Shown here piece by piece: positions 1 to 6,897 of a stretch of DNA of 17,947 nt (within the stretch, counting starts at the first letter, position 1; the number at the start of each line of letters is the position of its first letter). Position numbers and translations under genes: made by a program. The stretch is taken from contig JAJQGZ010000187.1 of NCBI GenBank assembly GCA_021200075.1, positions 1 to 17,947 on the forward strand, given 5' to 3'. The notes under the pieces are model-generated. The model ran no database searches. It was not told the origin of the DNA and saw only the letters and a program-made list of their open reading frames with translations. This DNA comes from Clostridiales bacterium (GTDB taxonomy: Bacteria; Bacillota; Clostridia; Oscillospirales; Acutalibacteraceae).

Positions 1-91
1 GGACTCTATTAAACTTTTACACGGAAGTGTTCAACTTGCACTTGCAATTTTCGGTATTATTTTATTACCGGGTAGATACTCGGAATAATTT

Positions 92-103
92 TAAAGAGAG
101 GTA
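92..103 (+). promoter_or_regulatory. pstS ribosome binding site
   Basis: A purine-rich AAGAGAGG stretch lies 6-8 bases before the ATG at 109 and fixes the pstS start. Upstream (1-90) there are only short overlapping inverted repeats (CGGTA/TACCG near 51-69 and CCGGGTA/TACTCGG near 68-83). No convincing -35/-10 pair or PhoP box repeat could be seen. Confidence 0.6.
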
Positions 104-108
104 AAAAA

Positions 109-1000
109 ATGACTGAAAGAAAACTATTGTTCAAATCCGTTGTATCCGCTGTGCTTATTGCGTTTATAATGTCGGCAATTTTCATCGGGTGCGGTTCGTC
201 AGGCGATGATGAATCGGAAAATTCGTCTGTCACAGGTACAGTTTTTGTAATTTCACGGGAGGACGGCTCCGGCACAAGGGATGCCTTCACCGAGCTTATG
301 GGCATTACGGACGAAGACGGCAATGACAACACACTTGACAGTGCAGAAATTACAAGCTCCACATCCGTTATGATGACCACCGTTATGGGTAACAAAAGGG
401 CAATCGGTTATATTTCCTTCGGTTCTCTTTCTGATGATGTAAAGGCGGTTTTAATTGACGGTGTTGAAGCAAGCGCCGATACCGTCAAGGACGGTTCATA
501 TTCGCTTCAAAGACCGTTTATTGTGGTTTATAAAGAGGAAAAACTGTCAGACCTTGCGACTGATTTTGTCTCGTTTATTATGAGTACTGACGGTCAAAGT
601 ATTATAGACAAGGACGGCTATATATCCATCGGCTCTGATTATGATTACACTCCGTGGGTCTTACGGGTACGGTAATTCTTTCTGGTCCAACCTCGGTTGC
701 ACCGGTTATGAATGTCCTTGCCGATGAATATAAAAGCTTAATTCGGGTGTTACGATTGAAATTCAGGAGCCGGGTTCGTCGGCAGGTATCGAGTCCGCTC
801 TGTCGGATGCGGTGGATATTGCTATGTCGTCATGAGAGCTTAAAGAGGAGGAAGCCGGGACGCTTACGGCTGTGCAAATTGTGTTTGACGGAATTGTGGT
901 TATTGTCAATAACGATAATCCGATTGATAACCTGACCGTTTCTCAAATCAAATCAATTTTCACAGGTGAAATTATGGATTGGGATGATGTGGCGCAGTAA
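109..1000 (+). pseudogene. pstS: Phosphate-binding lipoprotein PstS, domain-permuted type, frame broken
   Basis: Periplasmic-side phosphate-binding lipoprotein of the Pst ABC importer. Residues 1-28 are a lipoprotein signal ending in the lipobox-like IGCGSS. The half normally C-terminal in PstS comes first (SREDGSGTRDAF, then AIGYISFGSL, then FIMSTDGQSIIDKDGYI). The half normally N-terminal follows (SGPTSVAPVMN, then EPGSSAGIESA, then IVFDGIVVIVNNDNP and IFTGEIMDW). I recall the same order from clostridial homologues, so it is probably ancestral. The frame is lost by a one-base deficit near 655, another near 741, and an in-frame TGA at 833-835 where the family has Arg (MSS-R-EL). Joined length is about 297 residues, ending at TAA 998-1000. 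It is first in the operon, directly before pstC. Family assignment is firm; whether the lesions are biological or sequencing error is open. Confidence 0.85.
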
Positions 1001-1029
1001 TTGAAAAGGAAAAAATTATCGAAAATGGA

Positions 1030-1866
1030 ATGAAACTTCTCTTTTTGCTGTGTGCGGTAATATCAATTACGGCGGTAATAATGATATGCGTGTTTATTTT
1101 TGCAAACGGTATTTCGGCAATAAGGGAGATAGGATTTAAAAATTTCATATTCGGCACAAGATGGAAGCCTAAGCAAGGTGTTTACGGGATTTTGCTGATG
1201 ATAGCCGCAAGCATTTATGTCACGGCAGGAGCGGTGATTGTAGGCGTTCCTACAGGCGTATTGACGGCGGTTTTTATGTCAAGCTATTGCCCTAAAAGGC
1301 TTTACAGTGTAATTAAGCTGATTATTAACTTGCTCGCCGGTATACCGTCTGTGATTTACGGATTTTTCTTTTTGGTTTTCGTCGTTCCGATAGCGCAAAA
1401 GCTCACCGATACAAGCGGAAAGGGAATACTCATGGAGTCTGTTTTGCTCGGTGTAATGATTTTACCCACCGTGATAAATATATCGGAATCCTCTTTGTGT
1501 GCCGTGCCTGCTCGGTATTACGAGGGCTCTCTCGCACTCGGCGCCACTAAGGAGCGCAGTATTTTCAAAACTGTTGTTCTGGCGGCTTCGGCAGGAATAC
1601 TCATCGGAATAATCCTCGGTATTGGCAGAGCGGTTGGGAAAACTATGGCGGTTGTAATGATTGTAGGCAATCAAGCGGTACTGCCCGATTCGATAACCTC
1701 CGGCGTGCGTACTCTCACAGGCAATATAGTGCTGGAAATGTCGCATACCTCGGGGCTTCATCGAGGTACTTTGATAGGTACTGCGGCAGTGCTGTTTGTA
1801 TTTATTCTTATAATAAATCTCTGTTTTTCACTGCTTTCGGGAAAGGGGAGAACGAAAAATGAATAA
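1030..1866 (+). CDS. pstC: Phosphate ABC transporter permease PstC
   Basis: Inner-membrane permease of the Pst importer, pairing with PstA. It has about six hydrophobic segments, the cytoplasmic motif LLAGIPSVIYGF and the EAA-like loop YYEGSLALGATKERSIFKTV, followed by GIGRAVGKTMAVVMIVGNQ, all typical of PstC. This is the only pst gene open over its family core. The start is uncertain. Codons in the same frame from 1000 to 1029 read IEKEKIIENG, which looks like native N-terminal sequence, but no ATG/GTG/TTG precedes them before a stop at 985 and no good ribosome binding site sits at 1030. A small deletion at the pstS/pstC junction may have removed the true start. The 3' end overlaps the pstA start by 8 bases, as expected for an operon. 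Confidence 0.88.
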   Translation: MKLLFLLCAVISITAVIMICVFIFANGISAIREIGFKNFIFGTRWKPKQGVYGILLMIAASIYVTAGAVIVGVPTGVLTAVFMSSYCPKRLYSVIKLIINLLAGIPSVIYGFFFLVFVVPIAQKLTDTSGKGILMESVLLGVMILPTVINISESSLCAVPARYYEGSLALGATKERSIFKTVVLAASAGILIGIILGIGRAVGKTMAVVMIVGNQAVLPDSITSGVRTLTGNIVLEMSHTSGLHRGTLIGTAAVLFVFILIINLCFSLLSGKGRTKNE

Positions 1867-2704
1867 GCTAAAAGAATACCTCCGTCACCCTGCTTCGTTT
1901 GCGGTGTTTTTGCTTGTGATTATCGCCTCGCTTATAACTGTAAGCGCCGCTTTGTTCATAGTGGTATATATCCTTGTAAAGGGAATACCCAATTTTAGCG
2001 CAAAGCTTTTTGAACTCGATTTTTCATCAAAAAAATCAGTCTATGCTCCCGTCGGTGATTAATACATTTTATCTCACTTTTTTGACCCTGATTATATCCG
2101 CTCCTGTCGGGATTCTCTCTGCTGTTTATCTTGTTGAATATTCAAAAAAGACAGCGTCTTTGTTAAACTGATAAGGATAACCAATGAAACGCTTGCAGGT
2201 ATTCCGTCAATTGTTTACGGTCTTTTCGGCTATCTTGCATTTGTTATTTCGGGCTTGTGGGGATATTCTCTTATCGCCGGTGTGTTGACTCTTGCCGTTA
2301 TGGTTTTGCCGGTTATAATCCGCACATCGGAGGAATCGCTTCGCTCTGTTGATAATGCTTACCGTGAGGGTTCGTATGCTCTCGGAGCAGGTAAGCTCAG
2401 GACGGTATTCAAAATTGTTCTGCCGTCGGCAGGCTCGGGTATTATGTCGGGGATAATACTTGCAATCGGCAGAATCGTGGGCGAAACCGCCGCACTTATA
2501 TACACGGCAGGTACCGTTCCCGACGCCGCAACCGAGCTTACATCATCTGCGAGAACTTTGTCCGTTCATCTTTATTTGCTGTTAAACGAAGGGCTTTATA
2601 CAAATGAGGCATATGCAATGACTGTGGTACTGCTTGCGGTTGTGCTTGTGATAAACGCTCTGTCGTCCTTAATTGCAAAAAGGCTTCAAAACACGAGGGT
2701 ATGA
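1859..2704 (+). pseudogene. pstA: Phosphate ABC transporter permease PstA, two frameshifts
   Basis: Second membrane subunit of the Pst importer. The ATG at 1859 overlaps the pstC stop and has GGGGAG upstream. The first frame gives an N-terminal membrane helix to about residue 60. A second frame from about 2043 reads MLPSVINTFYLTFLTLIISA and LSAVYLVEYSKK. The third frame, from about 2168, reads LIRITNETLAGIPSIVYGLFG and continues open to 2704 with YREGSYALGAGKLRTVFKIV and GRIVGETAALIYTAGTV. Together these cover a normal PstA of about 280 residues. Lesions are a two-base loss (or one-base gain) near 2041 and a one-base loss near 2166 in TTAAAC. The ends are intact, so the gene would be whole if these are errors. 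Confidence 0.85.
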
Positions 2705-2705
2705 T

Positions 2706-3450
2706 ATGAACTGCTTTGACATTAAAAATTTTGAATTATTTTACGATAATTTTCAAGCGATTAAGGGGATAAATCTGCAAATTCCCGAAAAAAGTAACCG
2801 CATTTATCGGCCCGTCAGGCTGCGGAAAATCGACCGTAATAAAAACCCTTAACCGAAACGATCTTATACCCGGTTGCAAAATCAGCGGAGATATACGCTT
2901 TAACGGCAAAGATATTTTTAAAGCCGTTGATGTAAATGAGCTTAGAAAGCAAGTCGGTATGGTGTTTCAAAAGCCTAATCCTTTTCCTATGAGCATTTAT
3001 GATAATATAGCGTTTGGGCCTAAAATGCACGGCGTAAAGAAAAAGTAAGAGCTTGACGATATTGTAGAGGAAAATCTGAAAAAAGCCGCACTGTGGGACG
3101 AGGTGCGCAATAATTTAAAAAAGAATGCCCTTGCCCTGTCCGGCGGACAGCAACAAAGGCTTTGCATTGCAAGAGCGCTTGCGGTTAATCCCCAGGTTCT
3201 TTTAATGGACGAACCACCTCCGCTCTCGACCCTATTTCCACGGCGAAAATTGAGGAGCTTGTCTTGGAACTTAAAAAAGGATTATACAATTATAATAGTG
3301 ACCCATTCTATGCAGCAGGCGGCGAGAATATCGGATTATACCGCATTCTTCCTGCTCGGAGAGGTAATAGAATTTGACGAAACCGAAAAGCTCTTTTCTT
3401 CTCCGTTGGACAAAAGAATGGCGGAGTATATCAACGGCAGATACGGATAA
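2706..3450 (+). pseudogene. pstB: Phosphate ABC transporter ATPase PstB, frameshifts and nonsense codon
   Basis: ATPase of the Pst importer. The ATG at 2706 follows the pstA stop by one base. Walker A is GPSGCGKST (about 2808-2834), the Q-loop region is [20 protein letters not shown], the signature is [15 protein letters not shown], Walker B is VLLMDEP, and the H-loop is [17 protein letters not shown]. Lesions are: frame change in the A-run at 2788-2793; in-frame TAA at 3046-3048 ([15 protein letters not shown], where homologues carry a sense codon); loss of one base near 3222, which hides the D-loop TSALDP; and a compensating change near 3272. All catalytic motifs are present when frames are joined. 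phoU, the usual next gene, is missing. Confidence 0.85.
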
Positions 3451-3525
3451 TATCCGCCCTGCAAAATGCTCTTGTTTTATATGCTTTTCAAGACAGTAAA
3501 TATCGTAGGGCGGATATCATCCGCC
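3445..3525. repeat. Imperfect inverted repeat and perfect palindrome after pstB
   Basis: GGATAATATCCGCCCT at 3445-3460 is the reverse complement, with one mismatch, of AGGGCGGATATCATCC at 3507-3522, enclosing about 46 bases. The right arm is itself a perfect hairpin, GGCGGAT-ATC-ATCCGCC (3509-3525). The left arm contains the pstB stop codon. There is no T-run, so it is not a standard terminator. It resembles dispersed palindromic intergenic repeats of clostridial genomes (recollection, not checked). Confidence 0.6.
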
Positions 3526-3540
3526 AGCCATATTTGAGTG

Positions 3541-3579
3541 AAAATAAATGTCCCTAATGCACACTGCAACATTTATTTT
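3541..3579. repeat. AT-rich 11-bp inverted repeat
   Basis: AAAATAAATGT (3541-3551) and ACATTTATTTT (3569-3579) are exact reverse complements around a 17-base loop. No function can be assigned. It lies between the pstB-proximal palindrome and the structured element. Confidence 0.4.
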
Positions 3580-3586
3580 GTTATAT

Positions 3587-3614
3587 AAAAAAACAGACAT
3601 CAAAGATGCCTGTT
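3587..3614 (-). terminator. Intrinsic terminator, left end of structured element
   Basis: Read on the minus strand, AACAGGCATC-TTT-GATGTCTGTT forms a ten-base-pair stem (3592-3614, one G-U pair) followed by seven T (3593-3587). It would end transcripts coming leftward from the element or the tRNA-Ser gene. Confidence 0.65.
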
Positions 3615-3745
3615 CAGCGTGTAGAAAAAGTCAAATTACAAATTTCTACACGCTGAGAGGATGCCGAGAAAGTGGTTAGAATTAAGCATTTTGCGAAGGG
3701 TGCTGTACGATGGTACCGCCCCTGAGCAAAAGGCTTAAAGTGCCG

Positions 3746-3781
3746 AAAAAGAGGCAAGGGTTCGATGCCCTTGCCTCTTTT
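3746..3781. terminator. Strong bidirectional terminator hairpin inside the element
   Basis: GAGGCAAGGG (3751-3760) and CCCTTGCCTC (3768-3777) form a perfect ten-base-pair GC-rich stem with a seven-base loop. AAAAA precedes it and TTTT follows, so it can terminate in either direction. The minus-strand run (five T) is slightly better and would serve the tRNA-Ser transcript. Confidence 0.7.
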
Positions 3782-3891
3782 ATAGTGTTATTGAAAGTAA
3801 ATAATGCAAATCTATTAAAGCTTTCAATAAGCAAAATAATCTATAACTTATTATTAAACGGTGCGGTTATGACCGCTTTATCGACAGACTG

Positions 3892-3919
3892 AACAGGCGT
3901 CAAATGACACCTGTTTTTT
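3892..3919 (+). terminator. Terminator-like hairpin, right end of structured element
   Basis: AACAGGCGTC-AAAT-GACACCTGTT (3892-3915) has one C-A mismatch when read as plus-strand RNA and is followed by six T (3914-3919). It is an inverted copy of the left-end hairpin. Its 5' arm alternatively pairs with 3605-3617, so the two folds exclude each other. Confidence 0.5.
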
Positions 3920-3922
3920 GTT

Positions 3923-4011
3923 TGGCGCAGAGGGTGGGATTCGAACCCACGCGCCCGTTAGGACAAACGGTTTTCAAGACCGCCTCGTTATGACCACTTC
4001 GATACCTCTGC
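3923..4011 (-). tRNA. tRNA-Ser, anticodon UGA
   Basis: Decodes UCA and related serine codons. The acceptor arms GCAGAGG (from 4011) and CCTCTGC (3933-3927) pair perfectly, with discriminator G at 3926 and an encoded CCA at 3925-3923. The anticodon loop CTTGAAA gives anticodon TGA (3976-3974) closed by CGGT/ACCG. The long variable arm (TGTCC-TAAC-GGGCG) is typical of class II serine tRNA, and the T arm reads GTGGGTTCGAATCCCAC. It has its own promoter just upstream. The 3' end directly abuts the structured element at 3587-3919. Confidence 0.97.
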
Positions 4012-4023
4012 ATTCTGCTCAAT

Positions 4024-4052
4024 ATATTAACACACTAAATTTGATATGTCAA
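4024..4052 (-). promoter_or_regulatory. Sigma-70 type promoter of tRNA-Ser
   Basis: On the minus strand TTGACA (4052-4047) is followed by a 17-base spacer and TAATAT (4029-4024). The predicted start lies about six bases before the mature tRNA 5' end at 4011. The -35 is a perfect consensus and the spacing is ideal. Confidence 0.85.
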
Positions 4053-4080
4053 GAATTTTATTTTCTAAAAAATTAATACC

Positions 4081-4120
4081 GAAAATAAAAAGAGGAGAAC
4101 TCTTTTAAAAACTCTCCTCT
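4081..4120 (-). terminator. Terminator of the phage structural operon
   Basis: On the minus strand AGAGGAGA (4120-4113) pairs with TCTCCTCT (4098-4091) and is followed by TTTTTATTTT. It lies 18 bases after the tail-fibre stop and before the tRNA promoter, so it ends the phage operon. Confidence 0.8.
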
Positions 4121-4137
4121 GAATTATTTTTAATATT

Positions 4138-4617
4138 TTATTTAAACGCCGCCCAAAAATAGCTTACGCCGCTTTGATTAAGGCTGGTATATTCATTTTC
4201 ATAGCTTGCGCTGACATCCTGCGAAACGGTTATGTTTGCGGCTTCGCTGTCAAACTCAATGCCTGTTTGGCATCCGCTGACACTCGCAAAGCCTTGGAAA
4301 TGATACTGCCGTGAATTGTTGAAATCCGCATATGTTCCCGGTCTGTTCATAGCAAATACGGCAACGCATTTCGGCTCAAAATTACAGCCGAGAGAAATTG
4401 TCCTGCTTGTGTTTCCGTTGCCGAAATATATTCCGCACTGAGAAGCGGTGTTCCACTGCGTTCTTTCGTCGTCGGTAATATGAAGCGATGTATCTGCCGT
4501 GTGTTCGCTGAAATATTTATCTATAATTTCATTGTCGGTGTTAAAATCCTCTCGCAACACTCTGTCTCCACTTGACCATATGCAAAGACCGAGGTTATCT
4601 GTATTACTGCTACTCAT
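4138..4617 (-). CDS. Phage tail fibre / receptor-binding protein
   Basis: Distal tail protein of 159 residues. Residues 40-56 hold the recurrent tail-fibre motif SLHITDDERTQWN (compare HITxxERxxWN of many phage fibres). The remainder (GIYFGNGNTSRTISLG, then a beta-rich C-terminus ending GVSYFWAAFK) resembles a small C-terminal tip domain that would contact the host surface. The ATG at 4617 has AAGGAG ten bases upstream. It is the last gene of the operon, separated from the tail protein I gene by 25 bases and followed by the terminator. It is short compared with usual fibres and no chaperone gene follows. No frame damage is seen. Confidence 0.75.
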   Translation of the reverse strand: MSSSNTDNLGLCIWSSGDRVLREDFNTDNEIIDKYFSEHTADTSLHITDDERTQWNTASQCGIYFGNGNTSRTISLGCNFEPKCVAVFAMNRPGTYADFNNSRQYHFQGFASVSGCQTGIEFDSEAANITVSQDVSASYENEYTSLNQSGVSYFWAAFK

Positions 4618-4642
4618 ATTAAAATCTCCTTTTTGTTTTTAT

Positions 4643-5212
4643 TTATATTGTTTCAAGCACTGACCACGGCGCTTCAAGCTCTTCAAAAACAGCCCAGGTC
4701 ATCTCGGCGCTTTCTATTGTTTTCCATATCATACCGTCGCCGTCGCCCTTTACGCTTAAAAACGGCGGAAGATAATATTTCAGCTTGTGCATAATTTTCC
4801 CGATAAGCGTTGTATCGCTTGCACTCAGTCCGTAAAGCGTCAGCACATAATCCGCCGTATCGGTGTAGTAATTTTTGCCCAAAGCATAATACCAAGTTAT
4901 AAATTCATCTGCGTTAAATTCATCGTATTGATAGCTTAACCTTTCTTCTATAAGCTCAATAAGCTCTTGAGTTTCATAGTCGCCATACTTAATATCAAGT
5001 ATGCCGCACCACCGTCTCAGAGTATTTTCGTTGCCGCTGTCAATATCCGACTGCTCCTCGAGGTCGCTGTAAAAGCTGTCTGCAATTAAAAATCCTGCGG
5101 AAAATGCGCAGAGCAAACCCTCAACTTCAATATCCTCTTTGAGCTTATCTCCGAGCAGGGTAAAAAGCGCCGATAATCTTTCATACCGTTTTGAATTTTT
5201 ATAATCACTCAT
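4643..5212 (-). CDS. Phage tail protein I-like (XkdU/YmfQ-type) baseplate wedge protein
   Basis: An intact 189-residue protein placed directly after baseplate J, where contractile-tail phages of the PBSX type encode the tail protein I / DUF2313 family that links wedge to fibre. Visible features are an acidic N-terminal helical region (RLSALFTLLGDKLKEDIEVEGLL, split here only by length) and a C-terminal KLKYYLPPFLSVKGDGDGMIW segment. Assignment rests mainly on gene order plus these features. The start at 5212 overlaps the stop of the J gene by 8 bases (TATGAGTGA), indicating translational coupling. Confidence 0.6.
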   Translation of the reverse strand: MSDYKNSKRYERLSALFTLLGDKLKEDIEVEGLLCAFSAGFLIADSFYSDLEEQSDIDSGNENTLRRWCGILDIKYGDYETQELIELIEERLSYQYDEFNADEFITWYYALGKNYYTDTADYVLTLYGLSASDTTLIGKIMHKLKYYLPPFLSVKGDGDGMIWKTIESAEMTWAVFEELEAPWSVLETI

Positions 5213-6282
5213 AGCAAATATTCAACTCCAGACTGTTAAGCTTTAGGTATTCGTCGCCAGGGCAAACAAATTTTGTACTGAGAATATCACTGCAATAAAT
5301 TTCAACTCCCGTTACTCCGTCAATAGCGAGCAATGGCTTCATCAGTGATGAAATTGATATTGCTTCTCCGATTTTCTCCGCACCGAGAATGTCACGGATA
5401 ATTTCATCCGCTTCTTTTTGTATGCTCTCGCCGTCGGCGTTTGATTCAACACTGATGTCGCACTTAACATCTAAAAGCACGGCTGATGCAACAGAAAAGC
5501 TTGTGGATATTCCGGTAATGTCTGCAAAGCCGAGGCAATCCCTTATCTCCTGCACTCTTTCGGACGAAATGCTGTCGCTGTCGGAAATAATAAGCATAAC
5601 AGACACCGTCCCCGGCGTAACGCAGTCAAGCACTCGGCAGTCTCTTATGTAATCGAGTGTATTCAGCTTGTTTTCAATAGAAATTCTGCCCATACCGTTT
5701 GACGGCACCATATAATTATCGAGTATTCTCTGCCTGTAGGAGCTGTCCGTTTCATCATTGCAACCGCCATAAAATGCTGCTTCGTTTACTACGCTTTCAA
5801 CCATAGTCGGTGCATTCACCATTACGGTTATTTCTCCTGCTTTTTGCATTATATTCCTCGCCGCCGTCAAGCACTTTAGCATTTACCTTGGCACTGCTTT
5901 CACCTGCCGAGATAACTGCGTCCTCCAGGGTTTCAAACTGGATATACGGCTTGTCCTTTACCGAACAAACAGTACCTGCGCTTATTTGAATATCCTCGCT
6001 TGCAGGGGATTCGTTGTAAAATTTTAAAATGCCCTGCGCTTTTGCAGCAGTTTTTCTTTCACAGCCATGCATTTTTCCATGTTTGTCAAGTCCGTCGCCC
6101 GACGCTGTTTGCACATACATCTGCCTGTAAATATAATCTCCCATGCATAAATCCGAGTAAAACTCGCTTGCAAGAGCCTGTATCATTTTTTGCTCAAACG
6201 AATTTTTATCCGCCCTTATGGCGGTTTGTTCAAAGTATGCGTTTTCCATTTCGTTTAGTATTTCGTTATATGTCATTTTCAC
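5205..6282 (-). CDS. Baseplate assembly protein J (gp6/XkdT-like), one homopolymer frameshift
   Basis: Wedge component of contractile-type baseplates. The N-terminal frame (6282 or the ATG at 6276 down to about 5846) contains DLCMGDYIYRQMYVQTASGDGLDKHG, the typical 'ASGEYLDxxG' region of the J family. The second frame continues with AGEITVMVNAPTMVESVVNEA and DETDSSYRQRIL, then SNGMGRISIENKLNTLDYIRD, also characteristic. The frames join by removing one base in the T5 run at 5841-5845, giving about 356 residues, a normal length. Both ends overlap neighbours (gp25 upstream, tail I downstream). The break is probably a sequencing indel. Confidence 0.88.
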
Positions 6283-6550
6283 GGCTGAGCGTCACCTGCC
6301 TTTCGTCGTTATTGATAAGTAAATTAAATATTAGGCTGTCGCCATCGATTTCAAGCGAGCGGACAAATACTCCGTCAAAGCCGTTAAGAGCGTGCCTTGC
6401 AAAGGTCAGTAAATATTCGCTCTCGTCTTCATACTCTTCGTTTATAAAACTGCCGTATTCTTTGTCCGGATAAAAATTTCCGTTAGGACAGCTTAAAGCG
6501 GCGGTATAATCGGCAATGAGCTTTTCGCTCTCTGTTTTATACCTAATCAT
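6266..6550 (-). CDS. Baseplate protein gp25/XkdS-like
   Basis: A 94-residue protein between the spike and the J gene, the position of gp25/W (DUF2634, XkdS) in contractile-tail operons. Its sequence (FYPDKEYGSFI, then YLLTFARHALNGFDGVFVRSLEIDGDSL) matches the family pattern of an N-terminal start-point motif followed by an 'A..AL....GV.V..v...gd.l' core. The ATG at 6550 overlaps the spike stop in ATGA. The 3' end overlaps the start of J. It would help initiate sheath polymerisation in a normal phage, which is notable because no sheath gene is present here. Confidence 0.65.
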   Translation of the reverse strand: MIRYKTESEKLIADYTAALSCPNGNFYPDKEYGSFINEEYEDESEYLLTFARHALNGFDGVFVRSLEIDGDSLIFNLLINNDERQVTLSRENDI

Positions 6551-6897
6551 TCAATCACTCCCTCGCTGTTTATTACAAGTCCGTTTATGCACACACTTCC
6601 GTCATTTTTCAGATGTATGTACGCTCCGCCTGACGAGGTTATTTTTATTTCTCCCTCGATTATATCCTCATTTTGCATTTGCGTGCCGAGCGATACCTGC
6701 TCGCCGGAGCTTCTTGTCAGCAAAAGCTCGCCACCCGTAGGAACGGAGCAGGAATAGCCGTACGGCGCAAAGATTTTTATGCTTCTTTCCGCTCCCGTAA
6801 AGACCGTTTCAATCTCTCCATTATCATTTAGTGTAACCGTTGTGTTTTGCACAGCGGGTTCGCTTTCACTTTTTATTGTCTGTTTGCTAATCCACAT
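6547..6897 (-). CDS. Baseplate spike / gpV-like protein
   Basis: A 116-residue protein. Residues 28-75 look like a small OB-fold (RSIKIFAPYGYSCSVPTGGE, then GEQVSLGTQM). The C-terminus has the GGAYIHLKNDGSVCINGLVI pattern of the beta-helical needle of gpV/VgrG-type spikes. It is shorter than gpV of P2 and nearer the XkdR/DUF2577 size class. It sits between the hub and gp25 genes, overlapping the hub stop by 11 bases. Its predicted role is the membrane-piercing tip at the centre of the baseplate. Confidence 0.7.
   Translation of the reverse strand: MWISKQTIKSESEPAVQNTTVTLNDNGEIETVFTGAERSIKIFAPYGYSCSVPTGGELLLTRSSGEQVSLGTQMQNEDIIEGEIKITSSGGAYIHLKNDGSVCINGLVINSEGVIE

Larger units (their letters stand above)
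3587..3919. other. Structured intergenic element with inverted terminator-like ends
   Basis: A 330-base protein-free stretch packed with stems. The left end (3587-3617) and right end (3889-3919) are inverted copies of one sequence: CTGAACAGGC, then a ten-base hairpin arm, then a T-run facing outward. GATGCCTGTTCAG (3605-3617) can pair over 13 bases with CTGAACAGGCGTC (3889-3901), closing the whole element. Internal stems are a perfect 14-bp hairpin 3614-3627/3643-3656, a hairpin around GTAC-GATG-GTAC near 3707-3718, the strong stem 3751-3760/3768-3777, TATTGAAAG/CTTTCAATA near 3788-3830, and GCGGT-TATG-ACCGC near 3862-3875. The right end stops three bases from the tRNA-Ser CCA. It could be a noncoding RNA, a MITE-like insertion, or a regulatory leader. 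The class is not recognised. Confidence 0.5.

Noticed and set aside
1..90. PhoP-type box upstream of pstS
   Set aside because: Only one weak TTTACAC-like match and no properly spaced repeats.
833..835. Reassigned TGA codon
   Set aside because: TGA is also the natural stop of several overlapping genes here (for example pstA and the large terminase), and only two in-frame cases occur, both explained by CGA to TGA change.
3660..3720. Resemblance to 5S rRNA (TGCCGA, TTAAGC, CGATGGTAC in order)
   Set aside because: Spacing between the blocks is wrong, helix I and the 3' half cannot be formed, and the surrounding stems belong to a larger structure.
3656..3785. Possible T-box (TGGTACCGC near 3710) or lysine-riboswitch-like (GAGGATGC, AAAGTGCCGAA) leader
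   Set aside because: The T-box core lacks the paired CGTCCC segment and a specifier stem, the lysine-type blocks are not in the right architecture, and no plus-strand gene follows, only antisense tRNA.
3710..3892. 60-codon ORF within the structured element
   Set aside because: It spans several perfect hairpins and a terminator, has no ribosome binding site, and its product resembles no protein.
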